This document shows positions 52,236 through 61,289 of a stretch of 64,000 nt of DNA, piece by piece. Every line of letters begins with the position of its first letter. Within the stretch, counting starts at the first letter, position 1. The position numbers and the translations under genes are program-made. This DNA comes from DASZOC01 sp035550975. Lineage in GTDB: Bacteria; Actinomycetota; CADDZG01; WHSQ01. The notes under the pieces are model-generated. The model searched no databases. It was not told where the DNA came from and saw only the letters and a program-made list of their open reading frames with translations. The stretch spans positions 1 to 64,000 of the forward strand of contig DASZOC010000085.1 of the NCBI GenBank assembly GCA_035550975.1, written 5' to 3'.

Positions 52236-54593
52236 ATGGCTAACCGCCGAAAGCACCGCCGACCTCGATCAGGCCGCGCCCTGGGCGACGGGCGTCCCTC
52301 CGTCGCCCAAGCGCAACTCCATCGACGTTCGCAGTGGGCCACATGGCTTGCGGCTCGAGCCGAAGACGCCTTCGCTTTGCTTCTTTCCAGGTCTTCGAGA
52401 ACGCAAGTCGCCGAGGACGACGCCCTTCTCGTTCAAGGGGCCCTGACGGCCGACGAAGTTTCGGAATTCCAATCGCTGGCTGAGCCATCGGTTGATCGAT
52501 ACCGGAAGGAACTCCAGCAGGGGGTTGAAGGGCTTCGGGACAACCTGTCTCGGCTTGATCCAGTCATGGTGATGGCACACGTCGGCCTTGCCTACGGGGT
52601 GGTTTTCGGAGACTTCTTCGAGCCCATGACCGACGCTTCGGAGGTCAAGGTCGAGTTCGTCGCAGGGCTCCTCGCGTCCGTTCGATGCGCTCCATCATTG
52701 GAGGGCGGAGAAGCCATCGTCGCGACCTATGAAGTGCTGTCCGAAGTGGATGAGATTTTTAGCGTCGCCACACTCCTGAACATCGCCGAGCGCGTAGCGA
52801 GCGATGCCCCTGAAGCTGAGCATCGTTACCACGCGCGGGCGCGACATCTTGCTGTGCGCGGAACCGGCTATCCACAGCACGGTTTGGAACTCGCCCGCCG
52901 GATCTATGACCCATATTCGACGGCGATGAAGGAGGCCATCGGATTCGATCTTGACACTTTGATAAACCTCGAGAAGGCGATTATGGACGCGCTCACAGAT
53001 CGTGTCGGGCAGCTCAGGGAGAGCGCGATTGCTGCGGCGGTCGCCGAAGTCGAGGACGCTGCGGAGTCGCCGGAGGAGAGTGACGGCTTGGGCCAGGATC
53101 AGGATCACATGCGAGCCGGAATCCTAAATTGGACGGTGTCCTCGGGCTTGCCTGCTGCAATGAGCTTCTCGGCCGCGGAGCTTGCGGAAATCTCGAATGT
53201 GGACCAGCCGATCGTGGATCGGGTCCTAGAGCGGCTTACTTTGCCGCTGGGTGAAAACGACGAGTCGTACAACTCGCCATTTCAAACGAGCCCGCTCGTA
53301 ACGAGACCGTTCGTCTCTTGGAACGGACGCTATCTGCTGCCCGCACCGGGGATCGTGGGTCGTGAGTACGTAACGCTGATCGAGCGCCACCTGAACCAAC
53401 CGAGCCGCAACTTCCATAAGCGACGGGCGCAAATGATCGACGACTACGCCATCGAACTGATCGCCTCGCGTTTCCCCGGTTGCCACTCGTACGGGCATCT
53501 TTTCTACACGCCGCCGGGAGAAGGCGAGGCCGAGACGGACGGCCTAATCCTGTGGGACGACATTGCAGTGGTCGTCGAGGGCAAAGGCGCGCGGCTGGGA
53601 CCGTCCGTCGACCGAGGCGACGTTGCGCGCCTTCGAAGCGACATCGCAAGCACGATCGAACACGCGTGGGCACAGGGCAAGAGGGTCCGCGAGCAGCTTC
53701 TTTCGGAGAGTGGCGCGGAGTTCCATGCCGAGTCTGGAGAAATCATTCGTGTAGAACCAGGAGAAGTCTCGTCCGTCTTCGTGATCAACCCGACGATCCA
53801 CTTGATGTCGGACTACGCGCCTCAGCTGTCTCGCCTGCAACACCTTGGTCTCTTTGCCGACGGCGAATACCCGTTCTCGGTGTACGTGAACGATCTCAGG
53901 ATCATCGCTGAGACGTTGACCGGACCAGCCGAGTTCCTGAGCTACCTCTCGTGGCGTTCGAAGCTTCCGCTAGGCGATCTCGTTCTGGTGGGCGATGAGA
54001 TCGATCTCTTGGGAACGTTCCTGCTCCGAGGACAACTATTGCGGAGGCTAGAGATCTATCCTGGCGATCTCATCGTCATCAACGGGTCGACCGTGGACTT
54101 CGACGACTTCTATATGGCGGACGCGACCGGTAACACGCGGGCGCGACAACCAAAGATGTTCTCCGTCCCTCCAGTTACGCGCTTCATTGAACGTTTGGAA
54201 CAAGACCGTCCGGAGGGCTGGCGCGCTGCGGCTGAAGTTGCCCTTGAGCTCTCACTCGCCGAGCTGATCCTGACCAAAGTGATCATTAAGCAGATGTCCG
54301 GGATAACGCTCGAAGATGATCAGTTCTTAGTAGTGCCGCTATCGGCCCTACCGGTCGCCGAGGGAGACGTTCCTGCTGATGACGATCCTTCGCTGGGCTT
54401 CATAGTCAGAGGCCATGGTGTAGCGAGAGATGAGGCGTGGGAAAGATCACGAGCGGAACTTCACGGGACGCAGCGAGTCCTTTTCATGCGCATGTCGAGT
54501 CGTGGGAGGCCTTACATCGATTGGGCCCTTGATCAAGGGTTCGTGCCCCCCGACATCGACGACCGAGAAGACGTCGTTGCAGGTTCCGGATGA
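52236..54593 (+). CDS. Orphan protein with putative PD-(D/E)xK nuclease core
   Basis: A 785-residue soluble protein without a family I recognise. Residues about 395-500 look like a restriction-endonuclease fold: an acidic residue in an N-terminal helix (Glu407 in DYAIELIASRF), Asp435 in ETDGLILWDD, then Glu448-Gly-Lys450 in IAVVVEGKG. This spacing (D-x12-E-x-K) fits PD-(D/E)xK nucleases. The N-terminal 330 residues are helical and may be a recognition part; the C-terminal 280 contain several beta-rich blocks. TAAGGT lies 6 nt upstream of the ATG and could be a -10 box or a weak ribosome site. It stands alone in an accessory segment, so a defence role is possible. Confidence 0.6.
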   Translation: MANRRKHRRPRSGRALGDGRPSVAQAQLHRRSQWATWLAARAEDAFALLLSRSSRTQVAEDDALLVQGALTADEVSEFQSLAEPSVDRYRKELQQGVEGLRDNLSRLDPVMVMAHVGLAYGVVFGDFFEPMTDASEVKVEFVAGLLASVRCAPSLEGGEAIVATYEVLSEVDEIFSVATLLNIAERVASDAPEAEHRYHARARHLAVRGTGYPQHGLELARRIYDPYSTAMKEAIGFDLDTLINLEKAIMDALTDRVGQLRESAIAAAVAEVEDAAESPEESDGLGQDQDHMRAGILNWTVSSGLPAAMSFSAAELAEISNVDQPIVDRVLERLTLPLGENDESYNSPFQTSPLVTRPFVSWNGRYLLPAPGIVGREYVTLIERHLNQPSRNFHKRRAQMIDDYAIELIASRFPGCHSYGHLFYTPPGEGEAETDGLILWDDIAVVVEGKGARLGPSVDRGDVARLRSDIASTIEHAWAQGKRVREQLLSESGAEFHAESGEIIRVEPGEVSSVFVINPTIHLMSDYAPQLSRLQHLGLFADGEYPFSVYVNDLRIIAETLTGPAEFLSYLSWRSKLPLGDLVLVGDEIDLLGTFLLRGQLLRRLEIYPGDLIVINGSTVDFDDFYMADATGNTRARQPKMFSVPPVTRFIERLEQDRPEGWRAAAEVALELSLAELILTKVIIKQMSGITLEDDQFLVVPLSALPVAEGDVPADDDPSLGFIVRGHGVARDEAWERSRAELHGTQRVLFMRMSSRGRPYIDWALDQGFVPPDIDDREDVVAGSG

Positions 54594-54604
54594 CCACGCC
54601 GAAA

Positions 54605-55327
54605 TCAGGCGCTTAGACGGTCAAGGACTTTGTTCTTTCCAATCTCGAGGCGTCTTCGGAGTTTCGAGGACGCCTCAGAGTGCAGGATTCGTTGCGAACG
54701 CATCCACCTATGAGAGCGTCTATCCGAGGAACGTGAGTCGGATGTATAGACGTGGAGGCCGTTCAACCCCTTTGTCCAGCGCTTCATTTCCTTGTGGATT
54801 TCCTCGAGAGCCTTCGCCGCCTCATGGGCCCCCTTTCGCACGATGAACTCCAGATCCTTGTACATGCCGAGATCGAGCACGTACTCGTCGGGATCGAGCC
54901 GTCTTCCGCGGAAATCGTCGTAGGTGATACGGACCTTGTACTTGGTTGGCAGGTCTGAACTCACTCGCTCAAAGGACATGTCGAAGAATGTGCGGATCTC
55001 TTTGCCCGGAGGCAGAGTCGGCAAGCCGTTCTGAATCAGACTCGAGTTTGCCAGTCGGCCGACTCGATCCTTCTTTTCGATGGCGCGCTCGAGTGGTGGG
55101 TCAAATGTCATCCGAACGTTGCGGGCCATAGTGGCTCCGACATTTTGCACCGTTAGATCGATGACGGGTAGCCGACCTGCATCGAAGTCGACGACAACGA
55201 AGGGTCTTGATTGCTCTTCCCGCAAACGTCTGGCTTGATGAATCTGCATCCCGGCAAAGATGAGGGATCCGAAGAGAAGCGCCGCGGTGACCCATGCGGC
55301 TAAGGCGGACCATTCTGGCGCGGTCAC
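54605..55327 (-). CDS. Single-helix membrane protein of unknown function
   Basis: A 240-residue protein. One membrane helix near the N-terminus (residues about 8-27, AAWVTAALLFGSLIFAGM) is followed by a short basic linker, a beta-rich domain (RPFVVVDFDAGRLPVIDLTVQNVGATMARNV) and a helical, very basic C-terminus. The start GTG at 55327 is supported by AAAGGAGG 6 nt upstream; the longer frame lacks this. It converges with the putative nuclease gene, 11 bp from its stop. Family not recognised. Confidence 0.65.
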   Translation of the reverse strand: MTAPEWSALAAWVTAALLFGSLIFAGMQIHQARRLREEQSRPFVVVDFDAGRLPVIDLTVQNVGATMARNVRMTFDPPLERAIEKKDRVGRLANSSLIQNGLPTLPPGKEIRTFFDMSFERVSSDLPTKYKVRITYDDFRGRRLDPDEYVLDLGMYKDLEFIVRKGAHEAAKALEEIHKEMKRWTKGLNGLHVYTSDSRSSDRRSHRWMRSQRILHSEASSKLRRRLEIGKNKVLDRLSA

Positions 55328-55384
55328 GATTCCTCCTTTGAGGCTCCGCCCGACCTGCATCCTTGAAGGTCCGGCGGGAGCCCA

Positions 55385-55564
55385 TCACGCTGCGTTGTTG
55401 ACGATCTGGGCCTGCGGGGCGGCCTGACGAACCCACTGCGTTGCCTGCTGGCAACTTTGGAGCGTGGTGTACTTCTCGCTCCAGCAGACGATCTGGCCGT
55501 TGGCTCCGCAGAGCCTGAACCAGTACCCCTGGTGCCGGTCGCCCTTGATCTCGAAGTAGGGCAT
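55385..55564 (-). CDS. DUF1508 (YegP-like) protein
   Basis: A 59-residue single-repeat DUF1508 protein: YFEIKGDRHQGYWFRLCGANGQIVCWSEKYTTLQSCQQATQWV. The family's role is unknown. The ATG at 55564 has AAAGGAGG upstream, placing the start clearly. It lies 57 bp upstream of the membrane protein gene in the same direction. Confidence 0.8.
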   Translation of the reverse strand: MPYFEIKGDRHQGYWFRLCGANGQIVCWSEKYTTLQSCQQATQWVRQAAPQAQIVNNAA

Positions 55565-55900
55565 GGCGCAACCTCCTTTCCCCAAGCTGGGTGTCGCCGG
55601 GTACTGCAGGAGGTGCTTGATCGTTCCTGTAACGTCCAAGTGTCCAAACAGTCGGGGAAGCTGCCCCGGCGAGCATCCAGCCGCCGCGAGCCAGGCGGCT
55701 TTCTCACTCGGACTTCTAAGCCTATGGGAACACATGTTCGAGATAGCGGCATTTCTCTAGGAATTGCGGTCGCCAAAGCGCCGTTGGACGAAGCGCCGGC
55801 TACTAGCCCTTGGGCGAGGTCCGGCTAGAATGAGCATTGGCAGCTAGGGGGTTCTGCGTAGGCGTCCCTCCTGGCTTGCCACTCTTCTAGGGGGACTTCC

Positions 55901-56689
55901 ATTTATCTGCTGTACCTCGATGAATCCGGCCGCGCCAAGGACCCATCAGACACTCATCTCGTCTTGGGTGGAGTTGCGCTTCATGAAGAGGACTGCTACC
56001 CGCTGGCAAGGAGCCTTGATTCGCTCCAACGTCGGAAGCTGGGTGCCGCTAACGCCAACCTTGAGCTGCACGCCTCCCGCATCTAGGCAGGGCGGAGTGA
56101 ATGGGCTCGAATCCCGGTGGCCGATCGACGTGGGCTGATTCGGTCTGTCTTCCGACACCTGGGAACCTGGACCGCGCCAAGTGGTCGTCAACCGCGCTAC
56201 TTCGCCGTCTGCGTTCACAAGCCGTCTCGTCCTGGTGCCGATCCCATGGAGCGGGCCCTGGAAGAGATCTTCATGCGCTTCGACGAGTTCTTGACCCGGC
56301 TTCATCACGGGGGCGAGTCGCACCGCGCGTTGGTCGTTGCGGACGAATCGAGCTATGAACGTCTTGTGCAGAGCCTCGTTCCAAGATGGAAGGTAAGCGG
56401 GACACGCGGCGGACGCCTCCATAGCTTCGCTGAGGTGCCTCTCTACGTTGACTCACAAGCATCTCGGTTAGTTCAAGTGGCTGATTTTGTGGCCTGGGCT
56501 ACCTGGCACTACTACGAGCATGGACATACGGAGTTCTTTCAGCGAGTCCATAAGCGGTTTGATGCCGCGGAGGGTGTCCAGCATGGGATGACCCATCTGA
56601 ACCGCCGGCATCGCTATTGCAGTTGTCAGGCCTGCGCCAGCCGGCGAGTACTGACTATCGCTGACCGCGTGACTTCGCACCCGCTGTAG
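55901..56689 (+). pseudogene. DUF3800 gene, disrupted
   Basis: The frame reads IYLLYLDESGRAKDPSDTH then LVLGGVALHEEDCYPLARSL, the N-terminal DUF3800 signature, up to an amber TAG at 56084-56086 (context ELHASRI-stop-AGRSEWARIP). It continues to the stop at 56689 with VVADESSYERLVQSL and SRLVQVADFVAWATWHYY, the C-terminal signature including the acidic residues of the putative RNase H-like site. A ribosome site AGGGGG is followed 6 nt later by ATT at the position of the expected start codon. Two lesions (lost start and a stop) make this a recent pseudogene. Confidence 0.8.
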
Positions 56690-56799
56690 GAATCGTTCCC
56701 CTTACCGGGCACTCGACTGAGCGCAGCGATTGAAATCTTGACCCTCGGATCAGAAATCCGAGTATCAGCTCACCGCGGGTGTCTCGATCGTCGTTCGTG

Positions 56800-56820
56800 G
56801 CGTGGGGTTTTTGTGGGGCG
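56800..56820 (+). repeat. 21-nt repeat flanking the accessory segment, right copy
   Basis: Same 21-nt sequence as 52173-52193 with a single T to G change in the T-run. The two copies are 4.6 kb apart and enclose the putative nuclease, membrane protein, DUF1508 and broken DUF3800 genes. Confidence 0.55.
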
Positions 56821-56884
56821 CGAACGGGGCTTGCATACACGACTGGTCGGAGCCGTAAATAGGCTCTGACCTGCCCATATCTAG

Positions 56885-56927
56885 CGCGCCCGGAGGGATT
56901 CGAACCCCCGACATTCGGATTAGAAGT
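56885..56927 (-). other. tRNA-Arg(UCU) 3' half (attachment-site remnant)
   Basis: The minus strand reads ACTTCTAATCC (anticodon loop), a variable loop, T-arm GGGGG-TTCGAAT-CCCTC, acceptor strand CGGGCGC and discriminator G. The 5' half is missing. The 11-nt core GGATTAGAAGT (56917-56927) also occurs in the tRNA at 51970-51980. The strand CGGGCGC pairs perfectly with the GCGCCCG of that tRNA. Confidence 0.75.
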
Positions 56928-57064
56928 TGCTTAGGACCACCCTCGGCGATCAGCCAAAATGCGCGTCTGCCCAGGTCAGCGAATCTTTTCTGTTGACGAC
57001 GAATGTCGCTGATTACGGCGTTTTCACGGCCAACTGCTGCATTTCTGCTGTACGCGTGCGGGCC

Positions 57065-57385
57065 TTACGAGCTTTCTTTCGGCTGCTCGGATAGGGAGTC
57101 TTTGAATCGCTCTTGGAGCTCGATGCCTTTGGCGAAGTACTCGGCTATCTCTTTGGGCGCTTCCGTTTCAGACCGTTCGCCCTTCCGGTACTCGAGGAAA
57201 TCGTACGAACCTTCGAGTTCGGCCTTAAGGGCTTCGAGGCGGACAGGTCCTCTATCGAGTGAGACGATCGGATCCGGACGATGATTTTGGTCGTGCCACT
57301 CTGCGATGGTGAAGTCGGCATAGTCATCGGGCTTCCCGACCTTCGCGAAGCGAGCCAGCCATCCCTCGAAGATCTCTTTAGCCAT
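57065..57385 (-). CDS. Small acidic protein of the helicase operon
   Basis: A 106-residue soluble protein beginning KEIFEGWLARFAKVGKPDD. It is helical, with many Glu and Lys (EALKAELEGSYDFLEYRKGER), and has no motif I recognise. AGGAAGG precedes the ATG. It lies 12 nt after the helicase stop and is the last gene of the four-gene operon. It could be a cofactor of the helicase or an accessory immunity part. Confidence 0.65.
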   Translation of the reverse strand: MAKEIFEGWLARFAKVGKPDDYADFTIAEWHDQNHRPDPIVSLDRGPVRLEALKAELEGSYDFLEYRKGERSETEAPKEIAEYFAKGIELQERFKDSLSEQPKESS

Positions 57386-57397
57386 GAATCCTTCCTA

Positions 57398-59314
57398 TCA
57401 GGCCATCGGTAGGCCATCAACGAAGGCTTTTCCCGGCTTGGGAGAGGAGATCCCTTGGAGAAATCGGGTCAGGGTATGCCTTGACGAAGCTGCTCCTGCT
57501 CGTGCCTGCATGCCTGAGCGAGTCGCTGCATAGGTCACGTATAAGTGATGACGCGCCCGCGTTAATGACACGTACAGCAGTCGCCTCTCGTCGCCCTCGT
57601 CGCCCTCCTCGTCAACATTCCCTGGGAGAAGCTCGTCCTCTGCATTGGGCACGATGACCGCGGTGGCAGTGAGGCCCTTGGCCGCATGCATCGACATTAG
57701 GCGCACTGCATCGGCTTCGTCTTCTTCCATCAGCTTGTCCACGTAGTCCCGGATCGCTTGGAATCCCTCGAATACGTCTCTGACTGTGGCTGTTTCATCC
57801 TCGGTGGCCGCGGTAAGCGCGACGAGGACTTCAAAGAAATCGTCAACATCGTCTCGCTGGAGCACTTTCCGCAGGATCGTGATGAGGGGGTCTGGCAACT
57901 CCTCATCAAGGAGGGGTTCAAGTTCTTCGAGGAGCAAATCGATCGCGTGTAGGTCATCAACCACTCTCTGCCGGTTAGCAGCTTGAATTAAGTCAGCGTC
58001 GTCGCGCAGCAAACGGAGGGCTTCCGAGAATCTGATGTTCCGTTCACGAGCGAGGTCATAAATCTGGGTTAGTGGCGTAGGGCCCACTCCGTTGTCGCGG
58101 AGTTCTAGAAGCTGACGCCAAGCAGGCCCATCATCCTTGTTGACGAGTAATCGCAGCACACAGACGACCTGACGCCCATCATCCTCGTCGAGCATCGCGA
58201 ACGGGTTTGAATAGCGCTGGGCAAAGACGTCCAGCTCATCAAGTCTCTCAATAATTGGCGTTGAGAACGCCCCGTTGAAGTCGCGCCTGAGCAATATGAG
58301 TATCTCCCCTGGCGGAACTCCTTCCACTTCGATCAGGTGCTTGCAGATGCGAGCGATGCCTTTAGCTTCCGCGGCGCCTGTGTTGAAGCCCAATACTTCG
58401 ACGGTGCCCTCGTCCGTAGCAGCCGATTCAAGAGCTTTCTCAACGCGCCTCGGGTCCTGTCTTGCGACGTCCAGGGCCAATCGCAATATGCCTCGGTCGC
58501 AACGATGGCAAACGGCCAACTCCTGGTCCTTGGCTCCGAGATATATGTCCGGGTACTCGCGGATACCTTGAGGGAACGCGTGCCGGAACCCGTAGATACT
58601 CTGGTCATCATCTCCCGCAATGTAGAGGTGTGCTCCCTGCTGGGACAGAGCCCTCACGACAGCGAGTTCGCACGGGTTTAGGTCCTGGTACTCATCGATG
58701 ATGATGTGCGCGAAGTCGCGTTCGAGATGGAACTCCGGGCGTTCTTGAAGGGCCCGCTTGACCCTGTAAACAAGTTCCGAGCGAAGCGTGTAACCGAATA
58801 CGTTCCGATGCTCTCTGAAAGCGCCGAGGAACGCGGCATCTTTGTACTCCTGTTCCCAGGTTTGAGTGTCCGCGTTTAGCGTCTCCCAGTCTGCGGAGAG
58901 GTCGCGGAAGTCCTTCTGAATCCGCCTGATATTGCGACCGAGGATGACCTTGAGATCCTCCTGTACTACGTACCGTTCGTCGAGGTCATCTGCAATCAGG
59001 ATTGGTTCTGGAACGTCTGGAGCGCCGCCGTTCCTTAAGAGCTGTCGCAGGGCGAATGCGTGAATGGTCAGTGTCATAGGTGGCTTGACGCCGATTTCCT
59101 TGAGCCGATCCCTCAACTCGCGGGCGGCAGCTCGCCCAAAAGTAAGGACAAGGATGTCCCCCGACTCCACCTTTGCGACTTCCTGGAGATAGGCAACTCG
59201 GTTCGTGAGGGTTCGGGTCTTCCCAGTTCCAGGACCTGCTAGAAGACGGATGTACTGGTCACCGGCGCTGGCCGCGGCTTCCTGCTCCGGCGAAAGCCCG
59301 TCCTTCCAGGTCAC
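57398..59314 (-). CDS. UvrD/Rep-family DNA helicase
   Basis: A 638-residue SF1A helicase. Motif I is LLAGPGTGKTRTLTNRV with Lys32; motif Ia LVLTFGRAAARELRDRL; motif II IIIDEYQDLNP; motif III YIAGDDDQSIYGFRHAFP; motif V MSMHAAKGLTATAV; motif VI LYVSLTRARHHLYV. It is shorter than UvrD proper and lacks the extra C-terminal region. The GTG start at 59314 overlaps the nucleotidyltransferase stop (GTGA), so the helicase belongs to the same operon. In defence systems such helicases unwind invader DNA; in this operon the role is inferred. Confidence 0.93.
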   Translation of the reverse strand: MTWKDGLSPEQEAAASAGDQYIRLLAGPGTGKTRTLTNRVAYLQEVAKVESGDILVLTFGRAAARELRDRLKEIGVKPPMTLTIHAFALRQLLRNGGAPDVPEPILIADDLDERYVVQEDLKVILGRNIRRIQKDFRDLSADWETLNADTQTWEQEYKDAAFLGAFREHRNVFGYTLRSELVYRVKRALQERPEFHLERDFAHIIIDEYQDLNPCELAVVRALSQQGAHLYIAGDDDQSIYGFRHAFPQGIREYPDIYLGAKDQELAVCHRCDRGILRLALDVARQDPRRVEKALESAATDEGTVEVLGFNTGAAEAKGIARICKHLIEVEGVPPGEILILLRRDFNGAFSTPIIERLDELDVFAQRYSNPFAMLDEDDGRQVVCVLRLLVNKDDGPAWRQLLELRDNGVGPTPLTQIYDLARERNIRFSEALRLLRDDADLIQAANRQRVVDDLHAIDLLLEELEPLLDEELPDPLITILRKVLQRDDVDDFFEVLVALTAATEDETATVRDVFEGFQAIRDYVDKLMEEDEADAVRLMSMHAAKGLTATAVIVPNAEDELLPGNVDEEGDEGDERRLLYVSLTRARHHLYVTYAATRSGMQARAGAASSRHTLTRFLQGISSPKPGKAFVDGLPMA

Positions 59315-60165
59315 TCGATTGTCCCTTCCGCTAGACGCGCTGTGAAGGCAGTGCAAATCGCCTGCACACGGTTGGGAGGAAGTGCTCCCCGGTAATAGTT
59401 GATCGCCATTAACGTGCCGGCGCTGCCCGACGCTCGAAATTGCTCGACAAGAAACTCGATGCCCAATCGCGAGGATTCACCGACTTGAGGATCCCTCATG
59501 AGTCGCGCAGCCACGCGGGCAGAATTCTCCGGATCGTTCGTCTGCATCAAGCGAAGAACGTCGCCGGCGTCCTTATCGACGACCCGGTCTGGTCGTGCCG
59601 CGTTCTGAAGCCGTTCCTGAATCTTGTGAGCCTTCGCGATCAGGAGTGCAGTTGGTCCTGCGACTTTGGCGCTAACGACGCGCCCGTCGTTGTCTGCAAT
59701 GCCCTCAATTTTCAGCACGTCGTTGTCCTGGATTGCGGCTTCAAGCCCAGGAATCTTTCGTGCCGCAACCTTTCCGTGTGGTCCAAGGCGTGCTCCACGA
59801 CGACCGGCCTTAGACGCGAGATCGCTTGGCACGATCAGATCGACCGGCAGGTCGACGTCTTTGCCTCCTATAACTCTGGTAGTTATCCAGATGCCGGGTT
59901 CAGGTCTCTCCTCAGGTTCGAGCCTGAAGCCAGCCGCGCCCATCACATCGGCTAGGTGGGGTTCTCCATCGAGACGCGCAGGATCTAGGGCAAGGTCTCC
60001 GTCTGTAGTGAAGGGCGCTACCGAGATGTCGATTGGTCCTGTTCGGAGATAGACGGCCTGAGCACCCACGACGATGACTGCATCCAGGTGAGGTTTCAGA
60101 GCCTCGAGGGCATCGAGAAGAACTCGCCGTGCCTCTGCGTAGAGGGGGTCGATTTCAGCACTCAT
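59311..60165 (-). CDS. Nucleotidyltransferase (AbiEii/MenT-like)
   Basis: A 284-residue nucleotidyltransferase-fold protein. The helix turn motif is VVGAQAVYLRTG (Gly34 region), the metal pair is TTDGDLAL (Asp55 and Asp57), and a third acidic residue is in DLPVDLIVPSD (Asp109). The distal LLIAKAHKIQER and RVVDKDAGDVLRLM resemble the lysine/aspartate block of AbiEii. Toxins of this type modify tRNA or other RNA with nucleotides. The ATG at 60165 overlaps the stop of the upstream regulator (ATGA). Confidence 0.8.
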   Translation of the reverse strand: MSAEIDPLYAEARRVLLDALEALKPHLDAVIVVGAQAVYLRTGPIDISVAPFTTDGDLALDPARLDGEPHLADVMGAAGFRLEPEERPEPGIWITTRVIGGKDVDLPVDLIVPSDLASKAGRRGARLGPHGKVAARKIPGLEAAIQDNDVLKIEGIADNDGRVVSAKVAGPTALLIAKAHKIQERLQNAARPDRVVDKDAGDVLRLMQTNDPENSARVAARLMRDPQVGESSRLGIEFLVEQFRASGSAGTLMAINYYRGALPPNRVQAICTAFTARLAEGTIE

Positions 60166-61277
60166 CGCGGGATCCATGGCGGCCAATACACATCGTCTAG
60201 AGAGGACAGTCGCCAGTCGCTTTCGTTATCGGCCATCCATTCGATAAGGGCCTCTCCCTCGGAAGGCATCCGTCCGTTTCCAGAGAGGGAGTCAATCGCC
60301 ACTTGGCTCGGAGCTACCCGTGGAATGGGCTGTCGTTCAACGAGATTGACGAAGACGTTGGGGTTATCAGGACGAACGAGTGCGATGTCTCCACCTTCTG
60401 ACGTCGGGAGCAATCCCATGCGTCGAGCAAGTTGATCCTTGTTCGGCGACAGTGTGTAAAGGGCAAGAAGAGCAGGGGCGGCGATGGGAGCCACTTCTGC
60501 GGCTGCGAACGAACCAGTGACGGCAAGCTTTTCATCGGGTTGATTCGGTAGACCGTCAAGAAGGCCCCGCGCTCCGTTGGGTGCCACGTACAGGCTCGTG
60601 GTGTTAGACGCCAGGAGGTCGAGGGCTTCCGCCCGCCGACGAACCAGTGCTTGCCAATCGACGTCCGTTACGGGACCTCTCGTTCCACCTCGCTCTATTA
60701 ACGCTTCCGCTGAGAGCGTCTCGAGGATCTTGGTCACGTACCCCGGAGAGACCCGAGCGGCGGTGGCGATCTCGGTCGTTCCGTAGGGAGGACGAACGTC
60801 GATCAGGACCCGCGCAACCCCACCGACATTCGCGCCGCGTAGTCCCGTCTTGCGTCGAGGCTTTTCCGCTGGATCTTGGTCGGCCCCTCGTGTTTCAACA
60901 AAGACGGCAGGGTTATTGAGCACGAGGCGCAGGTTGCCGGTTAGATCGAGGAAGTTGGCGCCTTCGTCCACAAGGAGTTCTCGACTACGCGGACTGATGT
61001 AGGGAGCAACTACGAGGATTGGGTGGCCCGCGACTCCGCGGAGCCTTTTTAGAAGGCCTCCACCGAGCATGACCTTCACAGCGCGAGGGGAGAGCTCAGA
61101 ACGAGCCTCGACAATGAGGCCCCGGCTAGATGCGCTTGGGCCACGAATCTCCCAGAACTGGTCGGCCGGGCCATCCCCGGACGCGTATGTGACTTCTTCC
61201 ACGGTCCAACTTGGAGGCAGGCGACTCTGCAAGGCGGCAAGCGCCTGAGTCAATAGAGTTTCTTCGTTGCCCCTCAT
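60162..61277 (-). CDS. AbiEi-like winged-helix regulator / antitoxin
   Basis: A 371-residue protein. Residues about 1-120 are a restriction-endonuclease-like domain (GLIVEARSELSPRAV; PYISPRSRELLVDEGANFLDLTGNLRLVL) often seen with AbiEi-type antitoxins. Residues about 130-185 are a winged HTH (VARVLIDVRPPYGTTEIATAARVSPGYVTKILETL). The rest resembles the C-terminal cap of AbiEi-like proteins. It would neutralise the downstream transferase and bind the palindrome at 61318-61340 in front of its own gene. It is the first gene of the operon. Confidence 0.72.
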   Translation of the reverse strand: MRGNEETLLTQALAALQSRLPPSWTVEEVTYASGDGPADQFWEIRGPSASSRGLIVEARSELSPRAVKVMLGGGLLKRLRGVAGHPILVVAPYISPRSRELLVDEGANFLDLTGNLRLVLNNPAVFVETRGADQDPAEKPRRKTGLRGANVGGVARVLIDVRPPYGTTEIATAARVSPGYVTKILETLSAEALIERGGTRGPVTDVDWQALVRRRAEALDLLASNTTSLYVAPNGARGLLDGLPNQPDEKLAVTGSFAAAEVAPIAAPALLALYTLSPNKDQLARRMGLLPTSEGGDIALVRPDNPNVFVNLVERQPIPRVAPSQVAIDSLSGNGRMPSEGEALIEWMADNESDWRLSSLDDVYWPPWIPR

Positions 61278-61289
61278 GGGAAAACCCCA

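Larger units (their letters stand above)
56690..57064. other. Non-coding junction region
   Basis: No gene is visible. The region contains the right copy of the 21-nt repeat and the detached tRNA-Arg 3' half, and looks like a junction between an accessory segment and the helicase operon. Confidence 0.5.

Noticed and set aside
56084..56086. Amber recoding (read-through or special amino acid) in the DUF3800 gene
   Set aside because: The expected start codon is also lost (ATT), and other genes in the window end in TAG normally. Pseudogene decay is simpler.
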